Origin: Micromonospora_J zhanjiangensis
Lineage (GTDB): Bacteria; Actinomycetota; Actinomycetes; Mycobacteriales; Micromonosporaceae
Reading direction: 5' to 3'
DNA length: 64,000 bases
NCBI RefSeq assembly: GCF_042650605.1
Contig: NZ_JBHSBN010000008.1
Coordinates: 1-64,000, forward strand
Positions within the stretch are counted from its first letter, which is position 1, and every line of letters begins with the position of its first letter. A program made the translations under genes and the position numbers. This document shows, one piece after another, positions 32,971-41,785 of this stretch. Under the pieces are notes generated by a model, which saw nothing but the letters and a program-made list of their open reading frames with translations, did no database searches and was not told where the DNA came from.

Positions 32971-35900
32971 CGACCGTCTCCCGTCAGTCCCTCTCGAAAT
33001 CCCGGCGCCCTGTGGAGGCGATTGTGAGAAGCATCTTCCCGACCGACTTCGTTCCCGTCGGTGTCGCTCCGGTGAAACGGCGGGCGCTGCTCCGCCGGCG
33101 GTCCCGGGCCTCACTCGCGGGCCTCGTGGTCGGCACTGTGGTGGCCTCGCTGCTCATCGGGACCGCGAGCCAGGCCAAGCCGACGGATGGTGGTCAGCAC
33201 CTTGCCGCGCAGGTGGAGAGGACCGGTTCGGGCGGTGCGCCGGCCAAGGGGCGGGCCTGGCCGACCAAGACCGCGACCAACGCCGACCTGCCAGCGCCGA
33301 CCTGGCCGAAGCCGGGCCGCGCGACCGTCACGCTGGCAGCCGCGGGGCAACGCTCCGCCGGCGCCGGCACGCCGGTACGTGCCGGGGACCTGCCCGTCAC
33401 GATAGGTCGGTCGACCGGTGGGTCGGGAGCCGGGGTCTCTGCCGTCTCGGTGGAACTGCTCGACCGGTCCCAGGCGCCAGCGGCCTGGCGAGACGGCCTG
33501 CTGCTGCGGGTGGCCGGCGCGCCTGGTGACCCGGCCAAGGGCACGGCGAGTGTGGCGGTCGACTACCGGAAGTTCACGTCCGCGTACGGCGGCAGCTGGT
33601 CGTCCCGGCTGCGGCTGTGGCAACTGCCGGAATGCGCGCTGACCAGCCCCGATCGTCCGGGTTGTGCAGCCGTGCCGCTGCCGTCCAGAAATCAGGGCGG
33701 CACGGTGACCGCCGATGTGCCGGTGCCGCCCTCGGGCGTGGTCGGCACCGCCACCACGCGGGCCCAGCGGCTTGGTGACGCGCCACTGACCGCCTCGGCC
33801 GGCACGCTGCTCGCCCTCGCCGCAGGTCCTGCGGGCGGGGAGGGCGACTTCAAGGCGACGCCGCTGTCGCCGTCGGCCACCTGGTCCTCCGGCGGGTCCA
33901 CGGGCAATTTCACATGGTCGTATCCGATGCGCGTGCCACCCACGCTGAGCGGACCCCGGCCCACTCTCGAACTGTCCTACTCGTCGGCGGCGGTCGACGG
34001 CAAGTCGCAGGCGTCCAACAACCAGCCGTCCTGGATCGGTGAGGGCTTTGACTACTGGCCGGGCTACATCGAACGCAGCTACGTCAGTTGCAGCGACGAC
34101 ACCAAGAACGGCGCGACGAACTCCAAGGACACCGGCGACGAGTGCTGGCGTTCGGACAACGCGACCCTCTCGCTCAACGGGAAGGGCTCGGAACTCGTCT
34201 TCCAGACCGGCAAGGGCTGGCACGCCAGGTCCGAGGACGGTTCGAAGATCGAGAAGCTGACCGGCGAGAGCAACGGCGACAACGACGGCGAGTACTGGAA
34301 GGTCACCGACGCCGACGGTACCCAGTACTTCTTCGGACGGAACAACCTGCCGGGGCAGTCGGCCAAGACCAACTCCGCCTGGACCGTCCCGGTGGCCGGC
34401 AACCACTCGGGCGAACCGTGCTTCAAGAGCGGCAACTTCGGCGGATCCTTCTGCGACCAGGCCTGGCGTTGGAACCTCGACTACGTGGTCGACGTACATG
34501 GCAACACCATGTCGTACTGGTACGACCAGGAAGTCAACTACTACGGTCGCAACTTCAAGCCCACCGACAAGGCCAAGTACATCCGTGGCGGCACCCTGGC
34601 CCGAATCGACTACGGCACCTGGGACCGCGACGCGAGCGACCGATCCGTCACGCCGCTCGCGCAGGTCGCTTTCGACCGGGTTGACCGGTGCGCCTCGGGT
34701 TGCTCAACCCATGACGCCGCGCACTGGAAAGACGTGCCGTGGGACCAGGAGTGCCTCTCCACGGCGGCCGACTGCGGTAACAACGTCGCACCCACCTTCT
34801 GGTCCACCAAGCGCCTCGCGAAGATCACTACCCAGGTGTGGGACACCACCAAGAGCACGCCGGCCTGGCAGCCCGTCGACTCCTGGACGTTCAGCCACTC
34901 CTATCCCGCCGTCGGCGACGGCAGCGACTTCGCCGGCCTCTGGCTCAACTCGATCGTGCACACCGGCCTGGTCGGCGGCAGCGTCGCGATGCCACCGGTG
35001 ACCTTCGAACCGACATCGCTGCCCAACCGGGTGCTGACCGCGCACAACACCAGCAACAACCGGATGCGGATCGGGAACATCGTCACCGAGGCCGGCGCCA
35101 AGGTCCAGGTGACCTATAACGTGCCGGAGTGCGCGAACGGCAAACTGCCGTCGGCGCCGGAGACGAACACCAAACTGTGCTACCCGGTGATTGGCCCTGA
35201 CCCGTATGCGCCGGACGGTCCGGACATCACCGAGTGGTGGCACAAGTACGTCGTCACCAAGGTCTCCGAGTCCGACCTCATGGTGTTGGTCGACGGGACG
35301 GACCACGGGCAACCGGTCAAGAACACCTTCTACACCTACGTCGGCACGCCGGCCTGGCACTATGCCGACGATGACGGGCTGGTCAAACCGAACCGCAAGA
35401 CGTGGAACCAGTTCCGCGGCTACGCCACGGTCGAGACGCGGGTCGGCGACGAGCCGAGCCAGACCCTTACCCGCACCACCTTCCTGCGAGGCATGCACGG
35501 CGACCGGCTGGCGCCGACCGGCGGCATTCGGGACGTCACCGTTGCGGCGTCGGTCGGGACGGAGACTGTCAAGGACGAGGACCAGTTCGCCGGCATGACC
35601 CGGGAACAGGTCACCTACAACGGCGTGGACACCAAGCCGGTCTCCAAGACGGTGAACGTCCCGTGGATGTCTTCAGCCACCGCTTCCCGCACCATCAACG
35701 GGGACACCGTGACCGCCCGGTACACCAATACCCGGGTCACGTACCAGGCCACCGCACTGGGGCAGGACGGCACGGCGGGCTGGCGGACGGTCCGAACCGA
35801 ATCGGCCTTCGACGACGCGTACGGGACGGTGAACTGGACGCAGGACGACGGCGATCTCGCCAAGTCCGACGACCAGAAATGTGTCCGCTATTCGTACAAC

Positions 35901-38900
35901 CGCAACCCGGTCCGGAACCTGTTGCAAAAGGTCAAGCAGGTCACCACGACCGCCCTCACCTGCGACAAGGGTCCAACCGGCACGGATGACGTCATCGCCG
36001 ATGAGCGCACCTACTACGACGGCGCCACCGACGTCGACACCGCCCCCACCACCGGTCTTGCCACCAGGTCCGAGAAGTTGAAGGACTGGTCGGCCACCGG
36101 TGGCACCGTCTGGCAGACCGTCAGCACCAACACCTACGACGCCTACGGCCGGCCGGTCACATCGACCGACGTGCGTGGCAACACCGTTACGACGGCCTAC
36201 ACCCCGGCAACCGGCGGCCCGGTGACCTCGGTCGCCGTGAGCACCGTTGACCCCCAGGGCGGAACGCCGTGGACCACGACCACGGTGACCCCGCCGTACT
36301 GGGGCGCCACCACCAAGACCACCGACGCCAACAAGCGGGTAACGGAGAACGAGTACGACTCGCTCGGCCGGGTCACCAAGGTCTGGGCCGTCGGCTGGGA
36401 CCGGGCGTCGCACCTGACCTCACCGTCGGCCGAGTTCGCGTACACCTACGCGCCCGCACGTGACGCCTACCCCTACACCACGATCCGGAAGTTGACCGCG
36501 GGCGGCGGCTATCGGACCGCGTACCAGATCACCGATGCGCTGATGCGTCCGCGACAGACGCAGACAACCGGCGCCAACGGGGAGCGTGTTGTGACCGACA
36601 CGCTCTACGACCCGGTCGGTCGGGAGGCGACCGCATACACGGTTCACGCCGAGCCCGGTAGCCCAAGCGGCGGATTGTGGTGGAAGCCTGAGTGGTCGGT
36701 GCCCTCGCTGACCAAGACGGTGTACGACGACGCGTCCCGGCCGACGAACCAGATCCTCTTCGGCACCGACGGGGTCACCAACCTGGTCGAGAAATGGCGC
36801 TCGGTCACCACCTACCGCGGTGACCAGACCGACGTGACACCGCCAAAGGGCGGCACGCCGGTCACCACCGTCACCGACGCGCAGGGTCGTACGGTCGAAC
36901 TGCGGCAGCACGCCAGCCCTGACATCACCACGCGTTACACCTTCGACCGCAAGGGCCAACTGAAGACGGTCACTGACACCCAAGGCAACGAGTGGTCCTA
37001 CGGCTACGACATCAAGGGCCGCAAGGTGTCGACGGACGACCCGGACAGCGGCCACAGCACCAGCGGCTACGACGACTACGACCAGTTGACGAGCACCACC
37101 GACGCCAACAACAAGAAGCTGGTGTACGAGTACGACAAGATCGGTCGCAAGATCGGCCTGTACGACAACAGCATCGCCGCCGCCACCAAGCGGGCGTCAT
37201 GGAAGTACGACCAGGTCTACGGCGGCGCAACTGTCCGCGGTCAGTTGACCGAGAGCACCCGCTACGAACCGGCCGGCTCGGCCAACGCGTACACCTATCG
37301 AATATCGGCCTTTAACACCCGGTATCAGCCGACCGGAGCGAAGTACCTCATTCCTGCTACCGAGGCAACCGGCCTTGCTGGTACCTGGTCCTACATTTTC
37401 AATTACTCAGACTTCGACGGTTCCCCGACCGAGACTGTATTTCCCGCTGCCGGTGGGCTGAGCGCAGAATTGGTCACCACCAAGTACGCTGCTGCGAGCG
37501 GACTCCCGACGAGCTTGAAAACCGATCTCGTAGGGTCTTACGTCTCGCAACAGCTCTACACGGCGTACGGCGAGCCCACGCTGACCCAGCGGAAGATCGA
37601 CGGTGGCGTCTACGTCGAGGACTCGACCAGCTACGACCTGGTGACCCGGCGGGTCGACCGGGTCCAGGTGAAACCGGAAACCTCACCCGGCACGGTCGTC
37701 AATCGCGGGTACAGCTACGACCCGTCGGGCAACTACCTGGGCATCACGGACGCCCCGCAGGTCGGCGCGACCGACAACCAGTGCTTCCGGTATGACACGC
37801 TCAGTCGCCTCAGCACGGCCTGGACCCCGGCAACCGGCGTGGACTGCAAGACCACCGATCCGTCGGTGGCGGGGTTGACCGGTCCGGCGCCGTACTGGCA
37901 GGACTGGACCTTCGACAGTCTCGGCAACCGCCGTACGGAGACAAATCACACCGGCGACGGCGACACCACCCGCACGTTCGCGTATCCCACGGCAGGCAAG
38001 GGTGTGGTCCGGCCGCACGCCGTCACCTCGGTGACGACGGCGTCGGGCGGTCAACCCGGTCCGACCCTCAACTTCGGGTACGACAGCTCGGGCAACACCG
38101 TCTGCCGGCCGACCGGTGCGGCAGCCAACACCTGCCCGCCCGGCGAGAGTTCGCAGACGTTGGCCTGGGACCCCGAAGGGCATCTCACCAGCGTCTCCGG
38201 CAACAGCGCATCCTCTGGCAGCAACATCTACGACGCTGAGGGCGCCCGCCTGATCCGCCGGGACTCGACCGGTACAACGCTCTACCTCCCGGGCCAGGAG
38301 ATCCGATCCGAGAACAGCGTTGTCTCCGCGACGCGGTACTACTCGTTCGCCGGGAACCTTGTCGGAAGCCGTACGCCCGCTGGGCTCACCTGGCTCTTCA
38401 CCGATCACCAGGGCACCCAGGACACCATGGTCGACGCCGCTCGGCAGACCGTGACGGTTCGACGGCAGACCCCGTACGGCGTGCCGCGCGGACCCAAGCA
38501 ACTCTGGGGCAACCCGAAGGGCTTTGTGGGCGGTGACAACGATCCGAGCGGCCTGACCCACCTCGGCGCCCGCGAGTACGACCCGAACCTCGGCCAGTTC
38601 ATCTCGGTCGACCCCGTGCAGGACCTCGCTGACCCACAGCAGTGGAACGGCTACGCCTACTCACACGGATCACCGGTCACCAACAGCGACCCCAGTGGCC
38701 TCATCGACGCCGACTGCAACGAATTCGACTGCTACGGCTACAGCCCGACAACCGGATGCCCCGGTGGTTGCGGCAGCACGAGCAACGTTAGTTGGGGGAA
38801 GTCGCGCGGTAAGGGAAGCACCAGAAACAGTCATCGGTCCAACAACCCCCGCATCCTCGGAAACGTAATTCTTGTTCCCGACGGGGTGGATCTCGAAAAA

Positions 38901-39971
38901 TTCGCCCAGATGTGGCGCCAGCAGTCCGCGAAACAAATGAGAATGGCTCAGGGATGGGGTGATACGGCTCCAAACGAGGAGATGCACCAGGAGTTCGCCC
39001 TAGCCATGGACATATGCGCCAAAGTTGGCGGCGGTGCGTGTGACGAGTGGATAAAGAAGACTCTCTTCCCGGGCTACTGGGCGACGATGATGCCGCTGCC
39101 CGACATCGACAAGATGGGCGTAGGGCCGGTCTATTTCGGAGCGTTGGCGCCAGGAAGCCTTCCGCGGACGCCGATAAATTCGAAACTCGCTGGCGAGATC
39201 GAGTCGAAGATCGCCAAAAGAGCAGCCAATATCGCTGGGGCGGCGTGCAGTTTCTCCGGTGACACCGGCGTGCTTATGGCCGACGGCAGCCGGAAGGCAA
39301 TCAAGGATGTCAAGGTCGGTGATCAGGTTCTTGCCACGGATCCGGAAACCGGCAGGCAGACCTCGCAGAGAGTGACCCATCTCTGGATTCACGAGGACAC
39401 GCTTGTCGCATTGTCGGCCGGTGGTAAGCGCTTGGTCACCACCGAGGACCATCCGTTCTGGAGTAAAACGGATCAACGGTGGGAGCGGGCCGACGCGCTC
39501 AACCCAGGTGACCTGCTTTTGGCATCGGATGGCACCGGACTGCGCGTCGACGGCCTGCTCCCTGTGACGTCCCACTTCGGCACGGCCTACACCCTCACCG
39601 TCGAAGGCATCCACACGTACCATGTGCTTGCCGGCAACACGTCCGTGCTGGTGCATAACTGTGGGGAAGGTGTTCCAGCTGGTGTCGGGAATCTCAGAGA
39701 CGGCGCGCATATGGCGACGAGCGACGCTATGGAGACCGCCGCCGAGTTCGTTGGTCCCGGGTATCGTGATATGGGAGGCGGTCGATTTTTGAGTAAAGAC
39801 GGCCTTCGTCAGGTCAGGCTTACCGATGCAGATCTGGCGCACCCGAGGCAGAATCCCCACATCAACTTTGAGACTTATGACAGCCCGATTGGACCCGGAA
39901 TCCGCAGCCGTGGCCCGGTCAGCAACATCCACATTTACCTACCTGAGGAGCCAGGATGGCATCTGCCGTAG
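32967..39971 (+). CDS. RHS-repeat polymorphic toxin with HINT domain and variable C-terminal tip
   Basis: A 2334-residue exported protein. An Arg-rich leader and hydrophobic segment (LAGLVVGTVVASLLIGTASQA, near residue 50-71) form the signal. Beta-rich N-terminal domains lead to YD/RHS repeats (for example YDSLGRVTKVW, YDPVGREATAY, YDIKGRKVSTDDPDS) that build the hollow shell. The RHS core ends GYAYSHGSPVTNSDPSGL, with Asp1908 opening DPSGL. About 180 residues of linker follow, then a HINT autoprotease (2094-2232: CSFSGDTGVLMADG to VLVHNC). The last ~102 residues are the toxin tip (GPGYRDMGGGRFLSKDGLRQ, HINFETYDSP, SNIHIYLP), perhaps a small RNase-like fold; I do not recognise it firmly. GC content falls clearly in the linker and tip. 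The immunity gene overlaps its end. Confidence 0.93.
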   Translation: MTTVSRQSLSKSRRPVEAIVRSIFPTDFVPVGVAPVKRRALLRRRSRASLAGLVVGTVVASLLIGTASQAKPTDGGQHLAAQVERTGSGGAPAKGRAWPTKTATNADLPAPTWPKPGRATVTLAAAGQRSAGAGTPVRAGDLPVTIGRSTGGSGAGVSAVSVELLDRSQAPAAWRDGLLLRVAGAPGDPAKGTASVAVDYRKFTSAYGGSWSSRLRLWQLPECALTSPDRPGCAAVPLPSRNQGGTVTADVPVPPSGVVGTATTRAQRLGDAPLTASAGTLLALAAGPAGGEGDFKATPLSPSATWSSGGSTGNFTWSYPMRVPPTLSGPRPTLELSYSSAAVDGKSQASNNQPSWIGEGFDYWPGYIERSYVSCSDDTKNGATNSKDTGDECWRSDNATLSLNGKGSELVFQTGKGWHARSEDGSKIEKLTGESNGDNDGEYWKVTDADGTQYFFGRNNLPGQSAKTNSAWTVPVAGNHSGEPCFKSGNFGGSFCDQAWRWNLDYVVDVHGNTMSYWYDQEVNYYGRNFKPTDKAKYIRGGTLARIDYGTWDRDASDRSVTPLAQVAFDRVDRCASGCSTHDAAHWKDVPWDQECLSTAADCGNNVAPTFWSTKRLAKITTQVWDTTKSTPAWQPVDSWTFSHSYPAVGDGSDFAGLWLNSIVHTGLVGGSVAMPPVTFEPTSLPNRVLTAHNTSNNRMRIGNIVTEAGAKVQVTYNVPECANGKLPSAPETNTKLCYPVIGPDPYAPDGPDITEWWHKYVVTKVSESDLMVLVDGTDHGQPVKNTFYTYVGTPAWHYADDDGLVKPNRKTWNQFRGYATVETRVGDEPSQTLTRTTFLRGMHGDRLAPTGGIRDVTVAASVGTETVKDEDQFAGMTREQVTYNGVDTKPVSKTVNVPWMSSATASRTINGDTVTARYTNTRVTYQATALGQDGTAGWRTVRTESAFDDAYGTVNWTQDDGDLAKSDDQKCVRYSYNRNPVRNLLQKVKQVTTTALTCDKGPTGTDDVIADERTYYDGATDVDTAPTTGLATRSEKLKDWSATGGTVWQTVSTNTYDAYGRPVTSTDVRGNTVTTAYTPATGGPVTSVAVSTVDPQGGTPWTTTTVTPPYWGATTKTTDANKRVTENEYDSLGRVTKVWAVGWDRASHLTSPSAEFAYTYAPARDAYPYTTIRKLTAGGGYRTAYQITDALMRPRQTQTTGANGERVVTDTLYDPVGREATAYTVHAEPGSPSGGLWWKPEWSVPSLTKTVYDDASRPTNQILFGTDGVTNLVEKWRSVTTYRGDQTDVTPPKGGTPVTTVTDAQGRTVELRQHASPDITTRYTFDRKGQLKTVTDTQGNEWSYGYDIKGRKVSTDDPDSGHSTSGYDDYDQLTSTTDANNKKLVYEYDKIGRKIGLYDNSIAAATKRASWKYDQVYGGATVRGQLTESTRYEPAGSANAYTYRISAFNTRYQPTGAKYLIPATEATGLAGTWSYIFNYSDFDGSPTETVFPAAGGLSAELVTTKYAAASGLPTSLKTDLVGSYVSQQLYTAYGEPTLTQRKIDGGVYVEDSTSYDLVTRRVDRVQVKPETSPGTVVNRGYSYDPSGNYLGITDAPQVGATDNQCFRYDTLSRLSTAWTPATGVDCKTTDPSVAGLTGPAPYWQDWTFDSLGNRRTETNHTGDGDTTRTFAYPTAGKGVVRPHAVTSVTTASGGQPGPTLNFGYDSSGNTVCRPTGAAANTCPPGESSQTLAWDPEGHLTSVSGNSASSGSNIYDAEGARLIRRDSTGTTLYLPGQEIRSENSVVSATRYYSFAGNLVGSRTPAGLTWLFTDHQGTQDTMVDAARQTVTVRRQTPYGVPRGPKQLWGNPKGFVGGDNDPSGLTHLGAREYDPNLGQFISVDPVQDLADPQQWNGYAYSHGSPVTNSDPSGLIDADCNEFDCYGYSPTTGCPGGCGSTSNVSWGKSRGKGSTRNSHRSNNPRILGNVILVPDGVDLEKFAQMWRQQSAKQMRMAQGWGDTAPNEEMHQEFALAMDICAKVGGGACDEWIKKTLFPGYWATMMPLPDIDKMGVGPVYFGALAPGSLPRTPINSKLAGEIESKIAKRAANIAGAACSFSGDTGVLMADGSRKAIKDVKVGDQVLATDPETGRQTSQRVTHLWIHEDTLVALSAGGKRLVTTEDHPFWSKTDQRWERADALNPGDLLLASDGTGLRVDGLLPVTSHFGTAYTLTVEGIHTYHVLAGNTSVLVHNCGEGVPAGVGNLRDGAHMATSDAMETAAEFVGPGYRDMGGGRFLSKDGLRQVRLTDADLAHPRQNPHINFETYDSPIGPGIRSRGPVSNIHIYLPEEPGWHLP

Positions 39972-40276
39972 CCGATGGTCACAGTAATGATCGATCTACG
40001 TCGCGTGTAGATGTTGAGGTCGCGGTCTACGATCCGGCACTGGGCGTTGCTACTTGGTGGAACGACGGCACCGTCCTCCGAGCGGAGGTGTGGGATTCAC
40101 CGGAAAGGACCGTCGTAATTTCTGGAAACCCGGCGGGCCTGGTGTCCCTTGCAAGGCATCTACTAACTCTTGCGCAGGACGCGGTTCCGGACGGCCGCCA
40201 TCTGGACTTTGATACTTACTGCGGATGGCTGGAGGAAGGATCGGCCGCAATTCGGATAGAGGTTGAGAAGAAATAG
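39956..40276 (+). CDS. Imm32-like immunity protein
   Basis: A 106-residue protein starting at ATG 39956, with GAGGAG 5 bases upstream, inside the last 16 bases of the RHS gene. Its C-terminal half fits the Imm32 pattern: TVVISGNPAGLVSLARHLLTLAQ then a short acidic loop and AIRIEVEKK. The first 18 residues look like a non-conserved leader. Imm32 proteins are immunity partners of polymorphic toxins. The position directly after an RHS toxin tip makes the role nearly certain even though the family assignment is from memory. Base composition is about as low in GC as the toxin tip, suggesting the two moved together. Confidence 0.85.
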   Translation: MASAVADGHSNDRSTSRVDVEVAVYDPALGVATWWNDGTVLRAEVWDSPERTVVISGNPAGLVSLARHLLTLAQDAVPDGRHLDFDTYCGWLEEGSAAIRIEVEKK

Positions 40277-40494
40277 CCGACACCCATGTTTGCGTCATCG
40301 AGCGTGACTCTGACCATTCCGCTGTGAGGCGACGGGCGCTCGGTAGTGTGGACGACCATCGGCTGTCCGCTCAGGTGAGCGATCGTCACGACCTGCGTCG
40401 CTGACTCACTGTCTGCGGCATCGGTGGGGTGGTTCGGCTTCGGTGGGCGTGCCCGCTATTCCGGACGACCGGGACGACGGTGGTGCGACCAGCG

Positions 40495-40522
40495 CCGCCC
40501 CCGGCGGGTTCGCCGGGGGCGG
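40495..40522. terminator. Hairpin between the immunity gene and DUF397 gene
   Basis: A perfect 12-bp stem, CCGCCCCCGGCG (40495-40506) with its complement at 40511-40522, closes the loop GGTT. It sits 19 bases beyond the end of the minus-strand DUF397 gene and 218 bases beyond the immunity gene. The rest of 40277-40494 holds nothing I recognise. Confidence 0.75.
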
Positions 40523-40541
40523 GCTGTCTGCCGGTACGTCG

Positions 40542-40736
40542 TCAGTGGCCGGTCTCGACCGTCCGGACGAAACCGGCCCACGCGGTGGGCGTGAAGGTGA
40601 GGACCGGTCCGGTCGGGTCCTTGCTGTCCCGCACGGCGACCACGCCGGTCAGGTTGTCGGCGACCTCCACGCAATCACCGCCGTTGTCGCCACTACGGGT
40701 GCTCTTGCGCCAGACGGCGTCGGTCAAGTCAACCAC
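40542..40736 (-). CDS. DUF397-domain protein
   Basis: A 64-residue protein with the complete DUF397 pattern: WRKSTRSGDNGGDCVEVAD, then VAVRDSKDPTGPVLTFTPTAWAGFV in two strands. The GTG at 40736 has GGGGAGG 6 bases upstream, which decides the start. It overlaps the end of the XRE regulator gene by 8 bases. DUF397 proteins nearly always accompany such regulators in actinobacteria and are thought to bind or antagonise them, as in the Scr1/Scr2-like pairs of Streptomyces. The exact biochemical role here is inferred. Confidence 0.92.
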   Translation of the reverse strand: MVDLTDAVWRKSTRSGDNGGDCVEVADNLTGVVAVRDSKDPTGPVLTFTPTAWAGFVRTVETGH

Positions 40737-41610
40737 GATGGACCTCCCCGATGATCTTCCCAATCAAGTGTCTTGATTGTTCACCATCCAGGGCCAGTTC
40801 ATCGAGGCTCGCCCACGCTTGTTCGTAGAGCGCGAACTCGTGCGACCGATCGAGGTAGAGCGCGCCGGACAGCGACTCGCAGTAGATCACCGGCGGATCC
40901 GGGATGACCCGGCTGCCGAGCGGGAACTCCAGCATGACGAACGTGCCGGCCACCGCGCCGAAGTGCAGCCCCGCCGACAGGGGCAGGACCCGGATGCTGA
41001 CGCTGGGTAGGTCATCGACCCGCAGCAGGTGGCAAAGCTGGTCGGCCATCGCCGCCGGGCTGCCGACGACGCGCAGTAGTGCCGCCTCGGAGAGGATGAC
41101 GTCCATCCGGGGTGGTGGTGGCAGACGCCGGATCAGCAGCGCCTGGCGTTGGATGCGGATCTCGACCAGACGTTCTCGCTCCTCTTCGTTGAGGTCGGTC
41201 CGGTGTTGGTAGACGGCGCGGGCGTAGTGGCGGGTCTGCAACAGACCCGGGATCAGGGACTCGTCGTAGCGACGAATCCGGGAGGCCGTGGTTTCGAGGC
41301 CGACGTACAGCTCGAACCATTCGGGGATGGCGTCGCCGTAGGCGTGCCACCAGCCCTTGGACCTGGTTTCGCCGGCGAGGGCGACGAGGGCGGTGGTGAG
41401 TTCGGCGGTGGCGTCGTACAGCTCGCACATGGCGCGGACGTCGACGCCGCGGACGGCGCCGATGCCGCATTCGATGCGCCAGACTTTCTGGCGGCTGCAG
41501 TCGAGGGCGTCGGCGGCGCCGTCGAGGGTGATCTGGGATTCGAGGCGGAGTTGCCGCAGGGTGCGGCCGAGTTGTCGCCTTGGGACCGTTGACCCCATGT
41601 CTTCGGCCAT
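40729..41610 (-). CDS. XRE-family regulator with DUF5753 domain
   Basis: A 293-residue protein. The helix-turn-helix lies at residues 14-48 (GRTLRQLRLESQITLDGAAD, then LDCSRQKVWRIECG). The C-terminal DUF5753 domain (about 100-285) carries the family's ESLIPGLLQTRHYARAV and later strands SVSIRVLPLSAGLHFGAVAG. I start at the ATG at 41610; an ATG four codons later is also possible. The gene overlaps DUF397 downstream. Such pairs regulate development, secondary metabolism or toxin-like functions in actinomycetes. Palindromic sequences upstream (41644-41716) may be its own operator. Confidence 0.92.
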   Translation of the reverse strand: MAEDMGSTVPRRQLGRTLRQLRLESQITLDGAADALDCSRQKVWRIECGIGAVRGVDVRAMCELYDATAELTTALVALAGETRSKGWWHAYGDAIPEWFELYVGLETTASRIRRYDESLIPGLLQTRHYARAVYQHRTDLNEEERERLVEIRIQRQALLIRRLPPPPRMDVILSEAALLRVVGSPAAMADQLCHLLRVDDLPSVSIRVLPLSAGLHFGAVAGTFVMLEFPLGSRVIPDPPVIYCESLSGALYLDRSHEFALYEQAWASLDELALDGEQSRHLIGKIIGEVHRG

Positions 41611-41643
41611 CGGCTTTCCATCCTTTCGAGGTCTCATTTTGCA

Positions 41644-41716
41644 ACATCCCGCCGGTGGATGTGTAACACCGGAATCGTGCCCCGGGAATTGCGGTAGGCG
41701 GGGTCGATATTTATCG
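41644..41716. promoter_or_regulatory. Candidate operator sites upstream of the XRE gene
   Basis: Two short dyads lie in the leader of the XRE gene: ACATCC-(7)-GGATGT at 41644-41662 and CGATA-TT-TATCG at 41705-41716. The region is AT-richer than the genes around it. Autoregulation is a guess. Confidence 0.3.
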
Positions 41717-41785
41717 GGACAGACCTCGACCGTACAAGATGGATACGACAGAAAACAGCACCTCACGCCGCGCTTTTTAATGGAA

